Shown here: piece after piece, positions 26,616 through 35,264 of the stretch
How the letters are laid out: each line of letters begins with the position of its first letter
How positions within the stretch are numbered: the stretch's first letter is position 1
DNA from: Frankia nepalensis
Lineage (GTDB): Bacteria; Actinomycetota; Actinomycetes; Frankiales; Frankiaceae
Length of the DNA: 64,000 nt
Assembly: GCF_016786325.1 (NCBI RefSeq)
Contig: NZ_JADWYU010000084.1
Span: 18,279 to 82,278 of the forward strand
Direction of reading: 5' to 3'
Position numbers and translations under genes: made by a program
Notes under the pieces: model-generated
The model's database searches: none
Told to the model about the DNA's origin: nothing
The model's input: only the letters and a program-made list of their open reading frames with translations

Positions 26616-27665
26616 ATGATGTCGGAGGCAAACCGGACGTTGGCTCAGCGCCTCCGACGGCAGCGAGAGGCGGTCGAGGGCCGGCTCACGCAGCCTCAGG
26701 TCGCCAGGGCTCTCGGCGTGTCGGTGGCGACGGTCTCATCCGACGAGAACATCGCGCGGGGTATCCCGCTCACGAGGCTTGGGAAATACGCGACGTTCTA
26801 CGCCGCCCCTCGCGCCGACGAGGACGCGAGGGCACGGTTAGCCGCGGAGGACGAGCTCACCGACGAGGAGCGCGCGGCTCGGGATGACCTGCTGGACGAA
26901 CTGAAAGCGTTGCGGGGCGCCGCGGCGCCGGTGCCCGACCCGCCGGCGTCCATGCTCCCCAACGCGGCGCCTCGCCGCACCTGGCGTTTCGACGACGAGG
27001 CACCCGTCCGGGTGGTGTGCGGGCAGATCCCGGTGGAGGCTCGCTCGCCGCTCGCGTCACCGGACAATCTCAACCACACCGAGATGTTCTCGTTCGCGGA
27101 CGCTGACGCCCTCGTCGAGTTGTTCGGGCACATCAGGGCGGAGAACCCCGCCCTGGACGTCCGGTTCCGCACCTCCGCGGGCATGGGGTCGGACGACGTG
27201 TCCGGCCACCTCGTCCTTCTGGGCGGCCTCGGTTGGAACCAGGCCACGGTGTGGTACACGCGGCAGGCCGACGTGCCGGTCACCCAGATCTCCGATCCCG
27301 ATTTCCCTGACGGGGAGATCTTCGAGGTCACGCGGGACGGAGGGCGCCGCAAATATGTGCCAAGAATGGCCGACAACCCGGACCTCGGCCTCGTCGAGGA
27401 TCTCGGGCTGCTGGTACGGATAGCCAATCCGTTCAACCGTTCCCGGACACTGACCATCTGTAACGGTGTGTACTCGAGAGGCGTGTTGGGGGCGGTCCGC
27501 TGTCTCACCGACGCGAACCTCAGGGAACGGAACGAACAATACATATTCGACAGGTTCGGCGAAGCTGGAGAGTTCGGCATCCTGATGCGCGTGCGAGTGC
27601 TCAGGGGAAAGACGATAACGCCTGACCTGCATGACCCGGACATTCGTCTCTTCGAATGGCCCTGA
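26616..27665 (+). CDS. XRE-type HTH protein with an uncharacterised C-terminal domain
   Basis: 349 residues. Residues about 8-62 form a lambda-repressor-like helix-turn-helix (LTQPQVARALGVSVATVSSDENI). An acidic, charged helical linker follows (about 66-105). The C-terminal 215 residues look like one globular domain with GHLVLLGGLGWN, LGLLVRIANPFN and RTLTICNGVYSRGVLGAVR; I cannot name this domain. The glycine-rich LLGGLGWN and the ICNG motif could form a nucleotide or ligand pocket. GGAGGG precedes two in-frame ATG codons (26616, 26619). The downstream glycosyltransferase-like gene starts 14 bp after its stop, so the pair is likely co-transcribed. Confidence 0.65.
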   Translation: MMSEANRTLAQRLRRQREAVEGRLTQPQVARALGVSVATVSSDENIARGIPLTRLGKYATFYAAPRADEDARARLAAEDELTDEERAARDDLLDELKALRGAAAPVPDPPASMLPNAAPRRTWRFDDEAPVRVVCGQIPVEARSPLASPDNLNHTEMFSFADADALVELFGHIRAENPALDVRFRTSAGMGSDDVSGHLVLLGGLGWNQATVWYTRQADVPVTQISDPDFPDGEIFEVTRDGGRRKYVPRMADNPDLGLVEDLGLLVRIANPFNRSRTLTICNGVYSRGVLGAVRCLTDANLRERNEQYIFDRFGEAGEFGILMRVRVLRGKTITPDLHDPDIRLFEWP

Positions 27666-27678
27666 AAGGACCCGATCG

Positions 27679-28860
27679 GTGACAAGGACCGGTCCGACGG
27701 TTGAGCACGGCTCCGGCGAGTCGTCTGGCGAGGAGGGCGCCGCGCAGCCTCCAGCTGTCTCCCACCGGACGTCGCACCGCGCGCTGCTGCGCCGGTGCGA
27801 CGCGGGCGCCGCCGGCCAGCTCGCCGCCATCGTGGTTCCCGCCTCCCGCCCGGCTCATAACCTGACCAGCGCGATGGAACTGGCCGTCTCGGTGGGCGCC
27901 GAGCTGGTCGCGCTGTGCAGTGGGGGAACGGAGGCCACCCAGGTCGTCGAGCAGGCGCGTACCATGCCCGGGCTGCGCGCCGCGGTGGTGGACCTCGCCG
28001 ACGGATACAAGAACGACAAGCTCGACGAGTTCGAGACGGCCCATGTGCTCGGCGCGGCTCCCGCCTACCTTGGCGACCTCAGTCTCAAGCGGAATCTCGG
28101 ACTGCTGCTCGGCGCCGCGGCGGGGTGGCGCTCGCTGCTCTTCCTGGACGACGACATCCGGGATGTCGAACCGATGCTCGTCCGCGAGGCCGCGGCGGGA
28201 CTGCGTCATTTCGATGCCGTCGGCATGATCGCGCGTGATTTCCCGGACAACTCGGTCGTCTGTCACGCCAACCGACTCGCCGGCGGGCGGCAGGACGTCT
28301 TCGTCAGCGGGTCCGCTCTTCTGGTCGACTCCTCAAGGGATGTCAGCTTCTTCCCCCGCATCTACAACGAGGACTGGTTCTTCCTCTTCGACATCGTCCA
28401 GCGTGGCGCGCTTGGCGCCACCGGTTACGTCCGACAGCTGGAATTCGATCCGTACGCGAACCCGCGGCGCGCGGCCGATGAGGAGTTCGGCGACGTGCTT
28501 GCTGAGGGCCATATGGCACTGATGCACGCCGGAAGCGTCGACGAAGCGAAGAGCCCGGATTTCTGGGCGAAGTTCTTGGAGGAACGCGGGCGGTTCGTCA
28601 AGGATATCCGGCGGCGGCTGGAAGCGAACTCGGGTCTGAACCACGCCCAGGCCGCCGCCGCCCGGTGCGCGCTGCGTACCGCCGACCTGACCCGGTCCGA
28701 GATCCGCCCCGAGTACCTGGCCGACTATGTTCAGCACTGGCGGGCAGACCTTGCCCGTTGGCGCCGGCTCCGGTCCAGGCTGGTCGCCGGTTCCTCGCTT
28801 GCCGACGGACTGAGGGCGCTGGAACTCATGGACCGGACGAAGCTGCTCGGCGGCCGGTGA
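27679..28860 (+). CDS. Glycosyltransferase-like protein (GT-A type)
   Basis: About 393 residues. After a 45-residue polar N-terminus comes a nucleotide-sugar-transferase-like core: AAIVVPASRPAHNLTSAMEL, then NLGLLLGAAAGWRSLLFLDDDIRD with the metal-binding D157-D159, and NEDWFFLFDIVQ further on. This resembles family-2 GT-A folds. The helical C-terminus (about 285-390) is unlike known transferases. The GTG at 27679 has AAGGA 8 nt upstream; an ATG at 27631 overlaps the upstream gene and fits less well. Acceptor and donor are unknown. Confidence 0.65.
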   Translation: MTRTGPTVEHGSGESSGEEGAAQPPAVSHRTSHRALLRRCDAGAAGQLAAIVVPASRPAHNLTSAMELAVSVGAELVALCSGGTEATQVVEQARTMPGLRAAVVDLADGYKNDKLDEFETAHVLGAAPAYLGDLSLKRNLGLLLGAAAGWRSLLFLDDDIRDVEPMLVREAAAGLRHFDAVGMIARDFPDNSVVCHANRLAGGRQDVFVSGSALLVDSSRDVSFFPRIYNEDWFFLFDIVQRGALGATGYVRQLEFDPYANPRRAADEEFGDVLAEGHMALMHAGSVDEAKSPDFWAKFLEERGRFVKDIRRRLEANSGLNHAQAAAARCALRTADLTRSEIRPEYLADYVQHWRADLARWRRLRSRLVAGSSLADGLRALELMDRTKLLGGR

Positions 28861-28916
28861 CCGGGACACGCGGCAAGGGCTGCTTGCCCGCCAGACAAAA
28901 TCGGGTCGAAGGTCGG

Positions 28917-29426
28917 TCAGTCGGGTGGATCGCCGAGATGTCTGATCATTCGGACCTCTTGGCGGCTGGAATCGGTGGGAAAGGGCTGGGCTAGTCCGGT
29001 CCGCTGGAATCCGAGGCGTTCGTACAATGCGATGGCCGGCACGTTGTTGTCGGCCACCCATAGCGACAGGGAGGTGGCCGCGTCATCCGCGGCCCACGCC
29101 GCGACAGTCTCGACCAGGCTGTGGGCGACCCCGCGACGGCGCCAGGGAGGCGCGACCCAGAGACTCAGCAGGTGGCGGTCGTCGGGGGAGTCGCCGAACT
29201 CGGCCGAGCCGGCGACGAGGCCCACCTGATGCTGGTCCTCCCAGGCGACGAACCAGGAGCAGCTTTCCATCCGGGTGTGCCAGTCGGACTCGGCGAAGCC
29301 GCTCTCCCGCGTGGCGGTCGAGGCGAAGGCTGCGGGAGCATCGGTCAGCGCCTGTAGGCGTAGCTCACGCAGTACGGCCCACTCCCCCTTGTCGAGAGTG
29401 CGGATCTCGATGCTGTGGGTCACCAT
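28917..29426 (-). CDS. GNAT-family N-acetyltransferase
   Basis: 169 residues with the complete GNAT core. The acetyl-CoA-binding motif A is LLSLWVAPPWRRRGVAHSLVETV (about 87-109, the R-R-x-G-V/A loop), followed by motif B NNVPAIALYERLGFQRTG (about 127-144). It is convergent with the glycosyltransferase-like gene. The substrate cannot be told from sequence. Confidence 0.88.
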   Translation of the reverse strand: MVTHSIEIRTLDKGEWAVLRELRLQALTDAPAAFASTATRESGFAESDWHTRMESCSWFVAWEDQHQVGLVAGSAEFGDSPDDRHLLSLWVAPPWRRRGVAHSLVETVAAWAADDAATSLSLWVADNNVPAIALYERLGFQRTGLAQPFPTDSSRQEVRMIRHLGDPPD

Positions 29427-30039
29427 TCAACGGTGACAGAGTCCGCCGCCTGGTTCATCTGTTACCGAGGTCGGTGAACTGTGACCAGCGGTTGTATTAC
29501 GGCCGCGCACCGCCGCTCACTCGTCCCCGTCGGAGGCTCGCCCATCGGGTGCACAATCGAGACGACATCACTGGACATCGCTGGCCGTCGCGGGCGGCTC
29601 TGCATCCGGTGGTGCCCACGGCGTGGTTGGTCGTTCCGTACCTATCCGCCCTGGAGCCTCGTGGAGCGCGGCCGCCGACGAGACGCCCGGTCCGTCGTCG
29701 TCTCCCGGGCCGTCGGGCGTGGCACGTAGGTGGCGGCCCGTGGCTGGGTTCTGGGCTGGGCCTGCCCGGCGGAACCCGGGCCGGACGCGCACGGGGAAGT
29801 GCGGCCGTCGGGCGAGGTCCGCTGCCGTCCCGCGCGCAATCGCCACCAGAACAGCCAGAACGGCAGGCGGCGCCGAGACGGTGGCGGCGACCGGCGCGTG
29901 CCCGCTCAGGTGGGCGCCTTCGGGGGTGTGGACCTGCCGGGTTCCGTCTGGTGGAGGGCGGGGTTGACGGGGGTGGGGCGAAGAACTCCATCATGTCGAT
30001 GGAAATTGGGTGGATGTCGATCGACGCTGTGGAGGCTCC
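29427..30039. other. Long intergenic stretch, no gene seen
   Basis: This 613-bp stretch lies between two divergent genes. Frames through it are arginine/proline-rich artefacts, and the long minus-strand frame only shadows the carbonic anhydrase gene. A short ATGTCGAT direct repeat lies at about 29994 and 30014, just upstream of that gene. No hairpin of note. Confidence 0.5.
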
Positions 30040-30528
30040 GTGTCCGTCACGGATGAGTACCTGGCAAACAACACCGTCTACGCGCAGAGCTTCGCGGGTC
30101 CGCTGCCGCTGCCGCCGGCCCGGCAGGTCGCCGTCGTCGCCTGCATGGACGCGCGGCTCAACGTCTACGGGATCCTCGGGCTCGCCGAGGGCGAGGCGCA
30201 TGTGATCCGCAACGCCGGTGGGGTGGTCACCGACGACGCGATCCGGTCGCTGGCGATCAGCCAGCGCCTGCTCGGCACCAGGGAGATCATCCTGATTCAC
30301 CACACCGAGTGCGGGATGGTGACCTTCACCGACGACGCCTTCAAGCGCGCGATCCAGGACGAGACCGGTATCAAGCCCGCCTGGGCCGCGGAGGCGTTCC
30401 CGGACCTCGACGAGGATGTGCGCCAGTCGATCGCCCGGATCAAGGCCAGCCCGTTCATCCCCCACCGGGACGCCGTCCGGGGCTTCGTCTTCGACGTCGC
30501 CACCGGCCTGCTCAAGGAGATCGTCTGA
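30040..30528 (+). CDS. Beta-class carbonic anhydrase
   Basis: 162 residues. The zinc ligands are C35 (VVACMDARL), H88 and C91 (IHHTECGM), with the Asp-Arg pair D37/R39 typical of beta enzymes. This is the short beta-carbonic anhydrase type common in actinobacteria. It interconverts CO2 and bicarbonate. The GTG at 30040 has GGAGG 4 nt upstream. Its stop lies only 10 bp from that of the convergent adenosine deaminase gene. Confidence 0.9.
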   Translation: MSVTDEYLANNTVYAQSFAGPLPLPPARQVAVVACMDARLNVYGILGLAEGEAHVIRNAGGVVTDDAIRSLAISQRLLGTREIILIHHTECGMVTFTDDAFKRAIQDETGIKPAWAAEAFPDLDEDVRQSIARIKASPFIPHRDAVRGFVFDVATGLLKEIV

Positions 30529-30538
30529 CCCTCGGTGG

Positions 30539-31627
30539 TCAGGACGGCGCGAGACGGGCGGCCAGGGCCGCGGCCTCGGCGGTGACGCGGGTGCGCAGGG
30601 CGCGCTTGGCGTCGGGGTCGAGCCAGGTGGCCTCGACGCCGTCGAGGGCGATGGTGACCATGTCGTCGAAGGTGTAGCCGAAGGCCTCGGCGACCGAGGT
30701 GTACTCGTAGCCGAGGTCGAGGTCGGTCATCGCCGGGTCGTCGGTGTTCACGGTCGCGAGCAGGCCGGCGGCACGCATCGCCGGGTAGGGGTGGTCGGCG
30801 AGCGCCGGGAACGCGTTGGCGATCCGGATGTTGGAGTTGGGGCAGACGGTGAGCGGGATCCGCTCGGCCGCGAACCGGCGGACCAGCTCCGGGTCGTCGA
30901 CCAGCGAGAGCCCGTGGTCGACGCGTTCGGCGCCCAGCACGTCGACCACCGCGGCGATCGCCGACGGCGGCGAGTTCTCGCCCTGGTGGCCGGTCAGGCG
31001 GAACCCGGCCGCCGCGGCGGCCCGGTACGCCTCCGTGAACGACACCGGGTCGACGCCGAGCTCGGTCGAGTCCATCCCGACGCCGAGCACCCGCTCGATG
31101 CCGGGCGCGCCCGCGCGGCGCAGCTCGCCGAGTTCCGTCACCATGTCCAGCCCGGCCGCCGGGCCGAACGCGCGGTCGATGTCGGCGATGAGCATCGCCT
31201 TCGACCCGGTCTGGGCCTCCGCCGCCGCGATCCCCTCGGCCAGCCCGGCGACGACGTCGCCCAGCCGCTGGCCACCGGCCAGGTGACGGGCGGGGGTGAA
31301 GAACATCTCCGCGTAGACCCGCCCGTGGGCGGCGGCGTCGAGCACGCTCTCGTACCCGAGCCGCGCCCAGTCGTCCCGGCCCGCCAGCGTCGACTGGACC
31401 AGCCAGAAGATCGACAGGAACTCGTCGAGCGAGCCGTACGAGTACAGCTCGTCGAGGTTCTCGGTCGGCAGGGCGAGCCCGCCCCGGTGGGCCAGCTCGA
31501 TCACCGTTCCCGGCCGCATCGTGCCCTCGACGTGGCAGTGCAGCTCCACCTTCGGCAGCAGGTCCAGCGCGGTGGCCAGGTCGAGCGGCTCCATGCCCGT
31601 CGTGCCCGTTGTCGTGCCCTGCCCCAT
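30539..31627 (-). CDS. add: Adenosine deaminase
   Basis: 362 residues, the usual length for Add. It has the N-terminal zinc motif KVELHCHVEG (HxH at about 30-32), the catalytic GHQGE, the histidine of ERVDHGLSL, and the zinc aspartate in TVNTDDPA. It deaminates adenosine (or possibly adenine/other N6-purines) to inosine in the cytosol, feeding hypoxanthine to xanthine dehydrogenase. ATG 31627 has GGAGG 7 nt upstream. It is likely co-transcribed after the upstream amidohydrolase gene (45-bp gap). Confidence 0.9.
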   Translation of the reverse strand: MGQGTTTGTTGMEPLDLATALDLLPKVELHCHVEGTMRPGTVIELAHRGGLALPTENLDELYSYGSLDEFLSIFWLVQSTLAGRDDWARLGYESVLDAAAHGRVYAEMFFTPARHLAGGQRLGDVVAGLAEGIAAAEAQTGSKAMLIADIDRAFGPAAGLDMVTELGELRRAGAPGIERVLGVGMDSTELGVDPVSFTEAYRAAAAAGFRLTGHQGENSPPSAIAAVVDVLGAERVDHGLSLVDDPELVRRFAAERIPLTVCPNSNIRIANAFPALADHPYPAMRAAGLLATVNTDDPAMTDLDLGYEYTSVAEAFGYTFDDMVTIALDGVEATWLDPDAKRALRTRVTAEAAALAARLAPS

Positions 31628-31672
31628 CCCAGCGCCTCCGCGGCTAGAAAGATCTCAGACCCGAATCCCCGA

Positions 31673-33124
31673 TCAGACCCGTGTCGCGGCGGCCGGGACG
31701 GGTCCCGCGTCCTCGACGGCGGCCTGGATGCCCGTCGCGATCGTCCGGTGCCGGGCCAGCATCTCGTCCAGCGCGGGGTGCGTCGGCACCCCGTCCTCGA
31801 CGACGAGGCGCCCGGCGACGACAGTGTGCCGCGCGGCGACCGGTCCGCAGCGCAGCCACGCCTCGACGGGGTCCGACAGGGCGCCCGCGAACGCGACCCC
31901 GGTCAGCGGCCAGACGACCAGGTCGCCGACCGCGCCGACGGACAGCTCGCCGATCTCGCCGACCCGCCCCAGGCAGCCCGCGCCGCCCCTCGTCGCGATC
32001 TCGAGCGCGTCCCGCGCCGACATCGCCGCCGAGCCGTGCCGCAGCCGGCCCAGCAGCATCGCCGTGCGAGCCTCCAGCCACAGCGACGCCGCGTCCGCCG
32101 AGCTCGACCCGTCGCAGCCAAGGCCCACCGGTGCCCCGGCGGCGCGCAGCTCGGCGACTGGCGCGAGGCCGCCGCCGAGGATCATGTTGCTGCTCGGGCA
32201 GTGCGCCACCCCGGTGCCCCAGGCGCCCAGCCGGGCGACCTCCTCGGGGTTCGGGCAGATGCAGTGCGCGACCCAGGACCGGTCGCCGCCCCAGCCGACC
32301 TCGGCGAAGTGGTCGATGGGCCGACGGCCGTAGACCGCGAGGCAGTACTCGTCCTCCTCCGGGTCCTCCGCGAGGTGGGTGTGCAGCCGGACGTCGAGCT
32401 GCTCGGCCAGCTCGGCCGTCGCCTTCATCAGCTCGGGGCTGACCGAGAACGGCGAGCACGGCGCCAGCGCGACCCGCACCATCGCGCCGTGGCCCGGGTC
32501 GTGGTGCGCGGCGACGAGCCGGGCCGACTCGGCGAGGATCTCGTCCGGGTCCTGGACCACCGAGTCCGGCGGCAGCCCGCCGTCCTTCTTCGACAGCGAC
32601 ATCGAGCCGCGCGTCGGGTGAAAGCGCATGCCCAGCGCGCGGGCGGCGGCGATCTCCGCGGAGATCAGGTCGCCGCCGCCCTTCGGGTGCACGTAGAGGT
32701 GGTCCGTGGTGGTCGTGCAGCCGCCGAGGGCGAGTTCGGTGAGGCCGACATAGGCGGAGACGTGCACCGCTTCCTCGTCCAGGCGTGACCACAGCGGGTA
32801 GAGCGTGGTCAGCCACTGGAAGAGTGTGCCGTGCAGCGACGGCGCGAAGGCCCGGGTGAGGTTCTGGTAGATGTGATGGTGGGTGTTGACCAGCCCCGGG
32901 GTGACCAGGCAGCCGTCGGCACGCAGCACGCGCCTGGCCGCCGGCGGCTCGTCACCGGCGGCGCCGACGCCGGTCACCAGTCCGTCGGTGATCGCCACCC
33001 AGCCGCCGGGCAGCTCACGGCGTTCGGCGTCGACGGTCGCGACCAGCTCGGCTCCGGCCACCAGCAGGTCGGCCGGCTGGCCATCCAGGGTGGCGGGAGA
33101 GGGAGAGTCCGGGTGCGTGGTCAT
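31673..33124 (-). CDS. 8-Oxoguanine/guanine deaminase-type amidohydrolase
   Basis: 483 residues from the ATG at 33124; 33178 would overlap the divergent gene. Amidohydrolase/ATZ-TRZ features are the HHH motif LVNTHHHIYQNLTRAFAP (about 78-95), RLHTHLAED, WVAHCICPN and the zinc Asp in LGCDGSSS. The NTHHH-x5-TRA opening with HxxL..W matches 8-oxoguanine deaminase/hydroxyatrazine-hydrolase relatives. Next to adenosine deaminase, the substrate is most likely an oxidised or normal guanine; the exact base is not decided by sequence alone. Confidence 0.82.
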   Translation of the reverse strand: MTTHPDSPSPATLDGQPADLLVAGAELVATVDAERRELPGGWVAITDGLVTGVGAAGDEPPAARRVLRADGCLVTPGLVNTHHHIYQNLTRAFAPSLHGTLFQWLTTLYPLWSRLDEEAVHVSAYVGLTELALGGCTTTTDHLYVHPKGGGDLISAEIAAARALGMRFHPTRGSMSLSKKDGGLPPDSVVQDPDEILAESARLVAAHHDPGHGAMVRVALAPCSPFSVSPELMKATAELAEQLDVRLHTHLAEDPEEDEYCLAVYGRRPIDHFAEVGWGGDRSWVAHCICPNPEEVARLGAWGTGVAHCPSSNMILGGGLAPVAELRAAGAPVGLGCDGSSSADAASLWLEARTAMLLGRLRHGSAAMSARDALEIATRGGAGCLGRVGEIGELSVGAVGDLVVWPLTGVAFAGALSDPVEAWLRCGPVAARHTVVAGRLVVEDGVPTHPALDEMLARHRTIATGIQAAVEDAGPVPAAATRV

Positions 33125-33159
33125 GGGGGCCGATTCTGCTGGCCTGGGATTACGCGCGC

Positions 33160-34029
33160 ATGACGCGGCCGATCCCACAAGTCCCGCCGGCGTCCGCGCT
33201 GCCGACGGCGCTGACCGTCGTGCCCGTCGACGACCCGGCCGACCCGCGGGTGACCGACTACCTCGCGCTCACCGACGTCGCGCTCCGGCGCCGCAGGGAG
33301 CCAGCCGAGGGCCTGTTCATCGCCGAAGGAGAGCGGGTGATCTACCGCGCGCTGCGGGCCGGTTACCAGCCGCGCTCGGTGCTGGTCTCACCCAACCGGT
33401 TGGACGCGGTGCCGACGGAGATCGGCTCGGATGTACCCGTTTACCTGGCCGGCCCGGAGATCATGGCCCAGATCACAGGATTCGAGGTGCACCGGGGCGC
33501 GCTCGCCGCTATGGCGCGCCACCCGGACCGCGACCCGGCCGAACTGCTCTCCTGGGCGCTGCGGGTCCTCGTCCTCGAGGACCTCGTCTCGCACACCAAC
33601 CTGGGCGCGATCTTCCGCTCGGCCGCCGGCCTCGGCATGGACGCCATCCTGCTCAGCCCGCGCTGCGCCGACCCGCTGTACCGGCGGTCGGTCCGTGTCT
33701 CGATGGGCGAGGTCTTCGCGGTCCCCTACGCCCGGCTGGATCCCTGGCCCGCGAGCCTCGCCGCGCTGACGGACCGCGGCTTCGAGGCGCTCGCGCTGAC
33801 CCCCGCCGCCGACGCGACCGACCTGGCGGCCCTGCGCCCCGCCCCGGACGCGCGGATCGCCGTCCTGCTCGGCACCGAGGGTGAGGGCCTGTCGGTCGCC
33901 GCCCAGGCCGCCGCCACCCGTCGCGTCCGTATCCCCATGGCCGCCGGCGTCGACTCCCTCAACGTGGCGGCCACCGCCGCCATCGCCTGCTACGCCCTCG
34001 GCCGCCCACCTTCCCCACCGATTGGCTAG
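33160..34029 (+). CDS. SpoU/TrmH-family RNA 2'-O-methyltransferase
   Basis: 289 residues with the three SpoU motifs of the knotted methyltransferase fold: NLGAIFRSAAGLGMDAILLS (about 147-166), VLLGTEGEGLS and IPMAAGVDSLNVAATAAI. The N-terminal L30e-like domain holds GLFIAEGERVIYRAL. It transfers a methyl from S-adenosylmethionine to a ribose 2'-OH in rRNA or tRNA. It is divergent from the amidohydrolase gene, with 35 bp between starts. Confidence 0.9.
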   Translation: MTRPIPQVPPASALPTALTVVPVDDPADPRVTDYLALTDVALRRRREPAEGLFIAEGERVIYRALRAGYQPRSVLVSPNRLDAVPTEIGSDVPVYLAGPEIMAQITGFEVHRGALAAMARHPDRDPAELLSWALRVLVLEDLVSHTNLGAIFRSAAGLGMDAILLSPRCADPLYRRSVRVSMGEVFAVPYARLDPWPASLAALTDRGFEALALTPAADATDLAALRPAPDARIAVLLGTEGEGLSVAAQAAATRRVRIPMAAGVDSLNVAATAAIACYALGRPPSPPIG

Positions 34030-34061
34030 TAAGGGCTGGACGCACAGCGGCACGTTCGACC

Positions 34062-34090
34062 CCCCGCCGCTCGGTAGCCCATCGGCGGGG
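34062..34090. terminator. Hairpin between convergent genes
   Basis: Eight-base arms CCCCGCCG (34062-34069) and CGGCGGGG (34083-34090) enclose a 13-nt loop. It lies between the methyltransferase gene and the convergent ureohydrolase gene. Confidence 0.6.
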
Positions 34091-34129
34091 ACCCCGCGGC
34101 AGGGTTGAGGCAGAAGAACCGCTTGGGGG

Positions 34130-35182
34130 TCAGGGCGGGGAGCCAGGGAGGTCGGGAGCGCCTCCGGCGGCGGCGCGGCGGCGGTGGGCGAGCGCGGCGA
34201 AGACCTCCATGGCGACCCGGTGGGCGCTGTTGACCGTGGTGTCGGCGTGGTCGTAGGGCGGGGAGACCTCGACGATGTCCGCCGCCACCAGCGGGGTGTC
34301 GAGCGCGATCTGGCGGACGGCGCGCAGCAGGTCGGCCGGGTTCATGCCGCCGGGCTCCGGGGTGCCGGTACCCGGCGCGAAGCCCGGGTCGAGCACGTCG
34401 ATGTCGACGGACAGGTACAGCGCCTTGCAGCCGTCGACCGCCTGCGCGATCGCGTCGGCGATGACCGCCCGCGAGCCGCGCTCCCAGATCTCGTGCATCA
34501 GGTGCCAGCGCAGCCCATTCTCCTGCATCCAGGCGAAGACGTCTGCCGGCGGCCAGTAGCCGCGTAGCCCGACCTGGACGAAGTTGCTGCCGCGGACCGC
34601 GCCCGACTCGATCAGCCGGCGCATCGGGGTGCCGTGCGAGGCCAGGTTGCCGTCGATGATGTCGGCGGTGTCGGCGTGCGCGTCGAAGTGCAGCAGGCCC
34701 ACCTCGCCCCAGCCGACCGCTTCGGCCACCGCCGTCGCCGCCGGCCACGTGATCGAATGGTCGCCACCGAGGATGAGCGGAAAGATCCCGTTACGCGCGA
34801 CCTCGTGAACCTTGGCCCGGATGTTCGCGTGCGAGGCTTCGGTCAACCCGTGCGGGCAGTGCGCGTCGCCCGCGTCGACGACGTCGAGCCACTCGAAGAT
34901 CTCGATGCCGAGGTCGAGGTGGAAGGTGCCCGGGTCGTAGGCCTGCGCGCGCAGCGCGCGCGGGCCGAACCGGGCACCGGGCCGGTTGGTCGTCGAGATG
35001 TCGAACGGGGCGCCGACGACGGCCACGTCGGGGCGCCGCTCGAGCAGCTCGGCCTCGGTCTCCAGCCACGGCCGGCCGCAGAACGTCGCGAGCCCGGCGA
35101 AGCCCTGCCCGTCCGGCTTGCCGCCCGCGGCCTCGCGTGCCGCGTACGGCGGGACCGGGCGGCCCGGCGTCCCGTCCGCCAC
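34130..35182 (-). CDS. Agmatinase/guanidinobutyrase-type ureohydrolase
   Basis: 350 residues of the arginase/agmatinase family. Binuclear manganese motifs are GGDHSITWP, LLHFDAHADTADI and SVDIDVLDPGFAPGTGTPEPGG; the substrate-side DISTTNRPGARFGPRALR is agmatinase-like. It would release urea from a guanidino compound, linking it to urease. The GTG at 35182 has GAGGAGA 8 nt upstream. A longer frame from 35437 would overlap the divergent DUF2752 gene by 170 bp and consists of EPDGD repeats, so it is rejected. Confidence 0.88.
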   Translation of the reverse strand: MADGTPGRPVPPYAAREAAGGKPDGQGFAGLATFCGRPWLETEAELLERRPDVAVVGAPFDISTTNRPGARFGPRALRAQAYDPGTFHLDLGIEIFEWLDVVDAGDAHCPHGLTEASHANIRAKVHEVARNGIFPLILGGDHSITWPAATAVAEAVGWGEVGLLHFDAHADTADIIDGNLASHGTPMRRLIESGAVRGSNFVQVGLRGYWPPADVFAWMQENGLRWHLMHEIWERGSRAVIADAIAQAVDGCKALYLSVDIDVLDPGFAPGTGTPEPGGMNPADLLRAVRQIALDTPLVAADIVEVSPPYDHADTTVNSAHRVAMEVFAALAHRRRAAAGGAPDLPGSPP

Positions 35183-35264
35183 GTCCGGTGTCTCCTCGCC
35201 CTCGGTCCAGGCACTCCGTGCCAGAAGCCCTCGTTCTGGGAAGCCTCGTTCTACGCTGCCCAGT

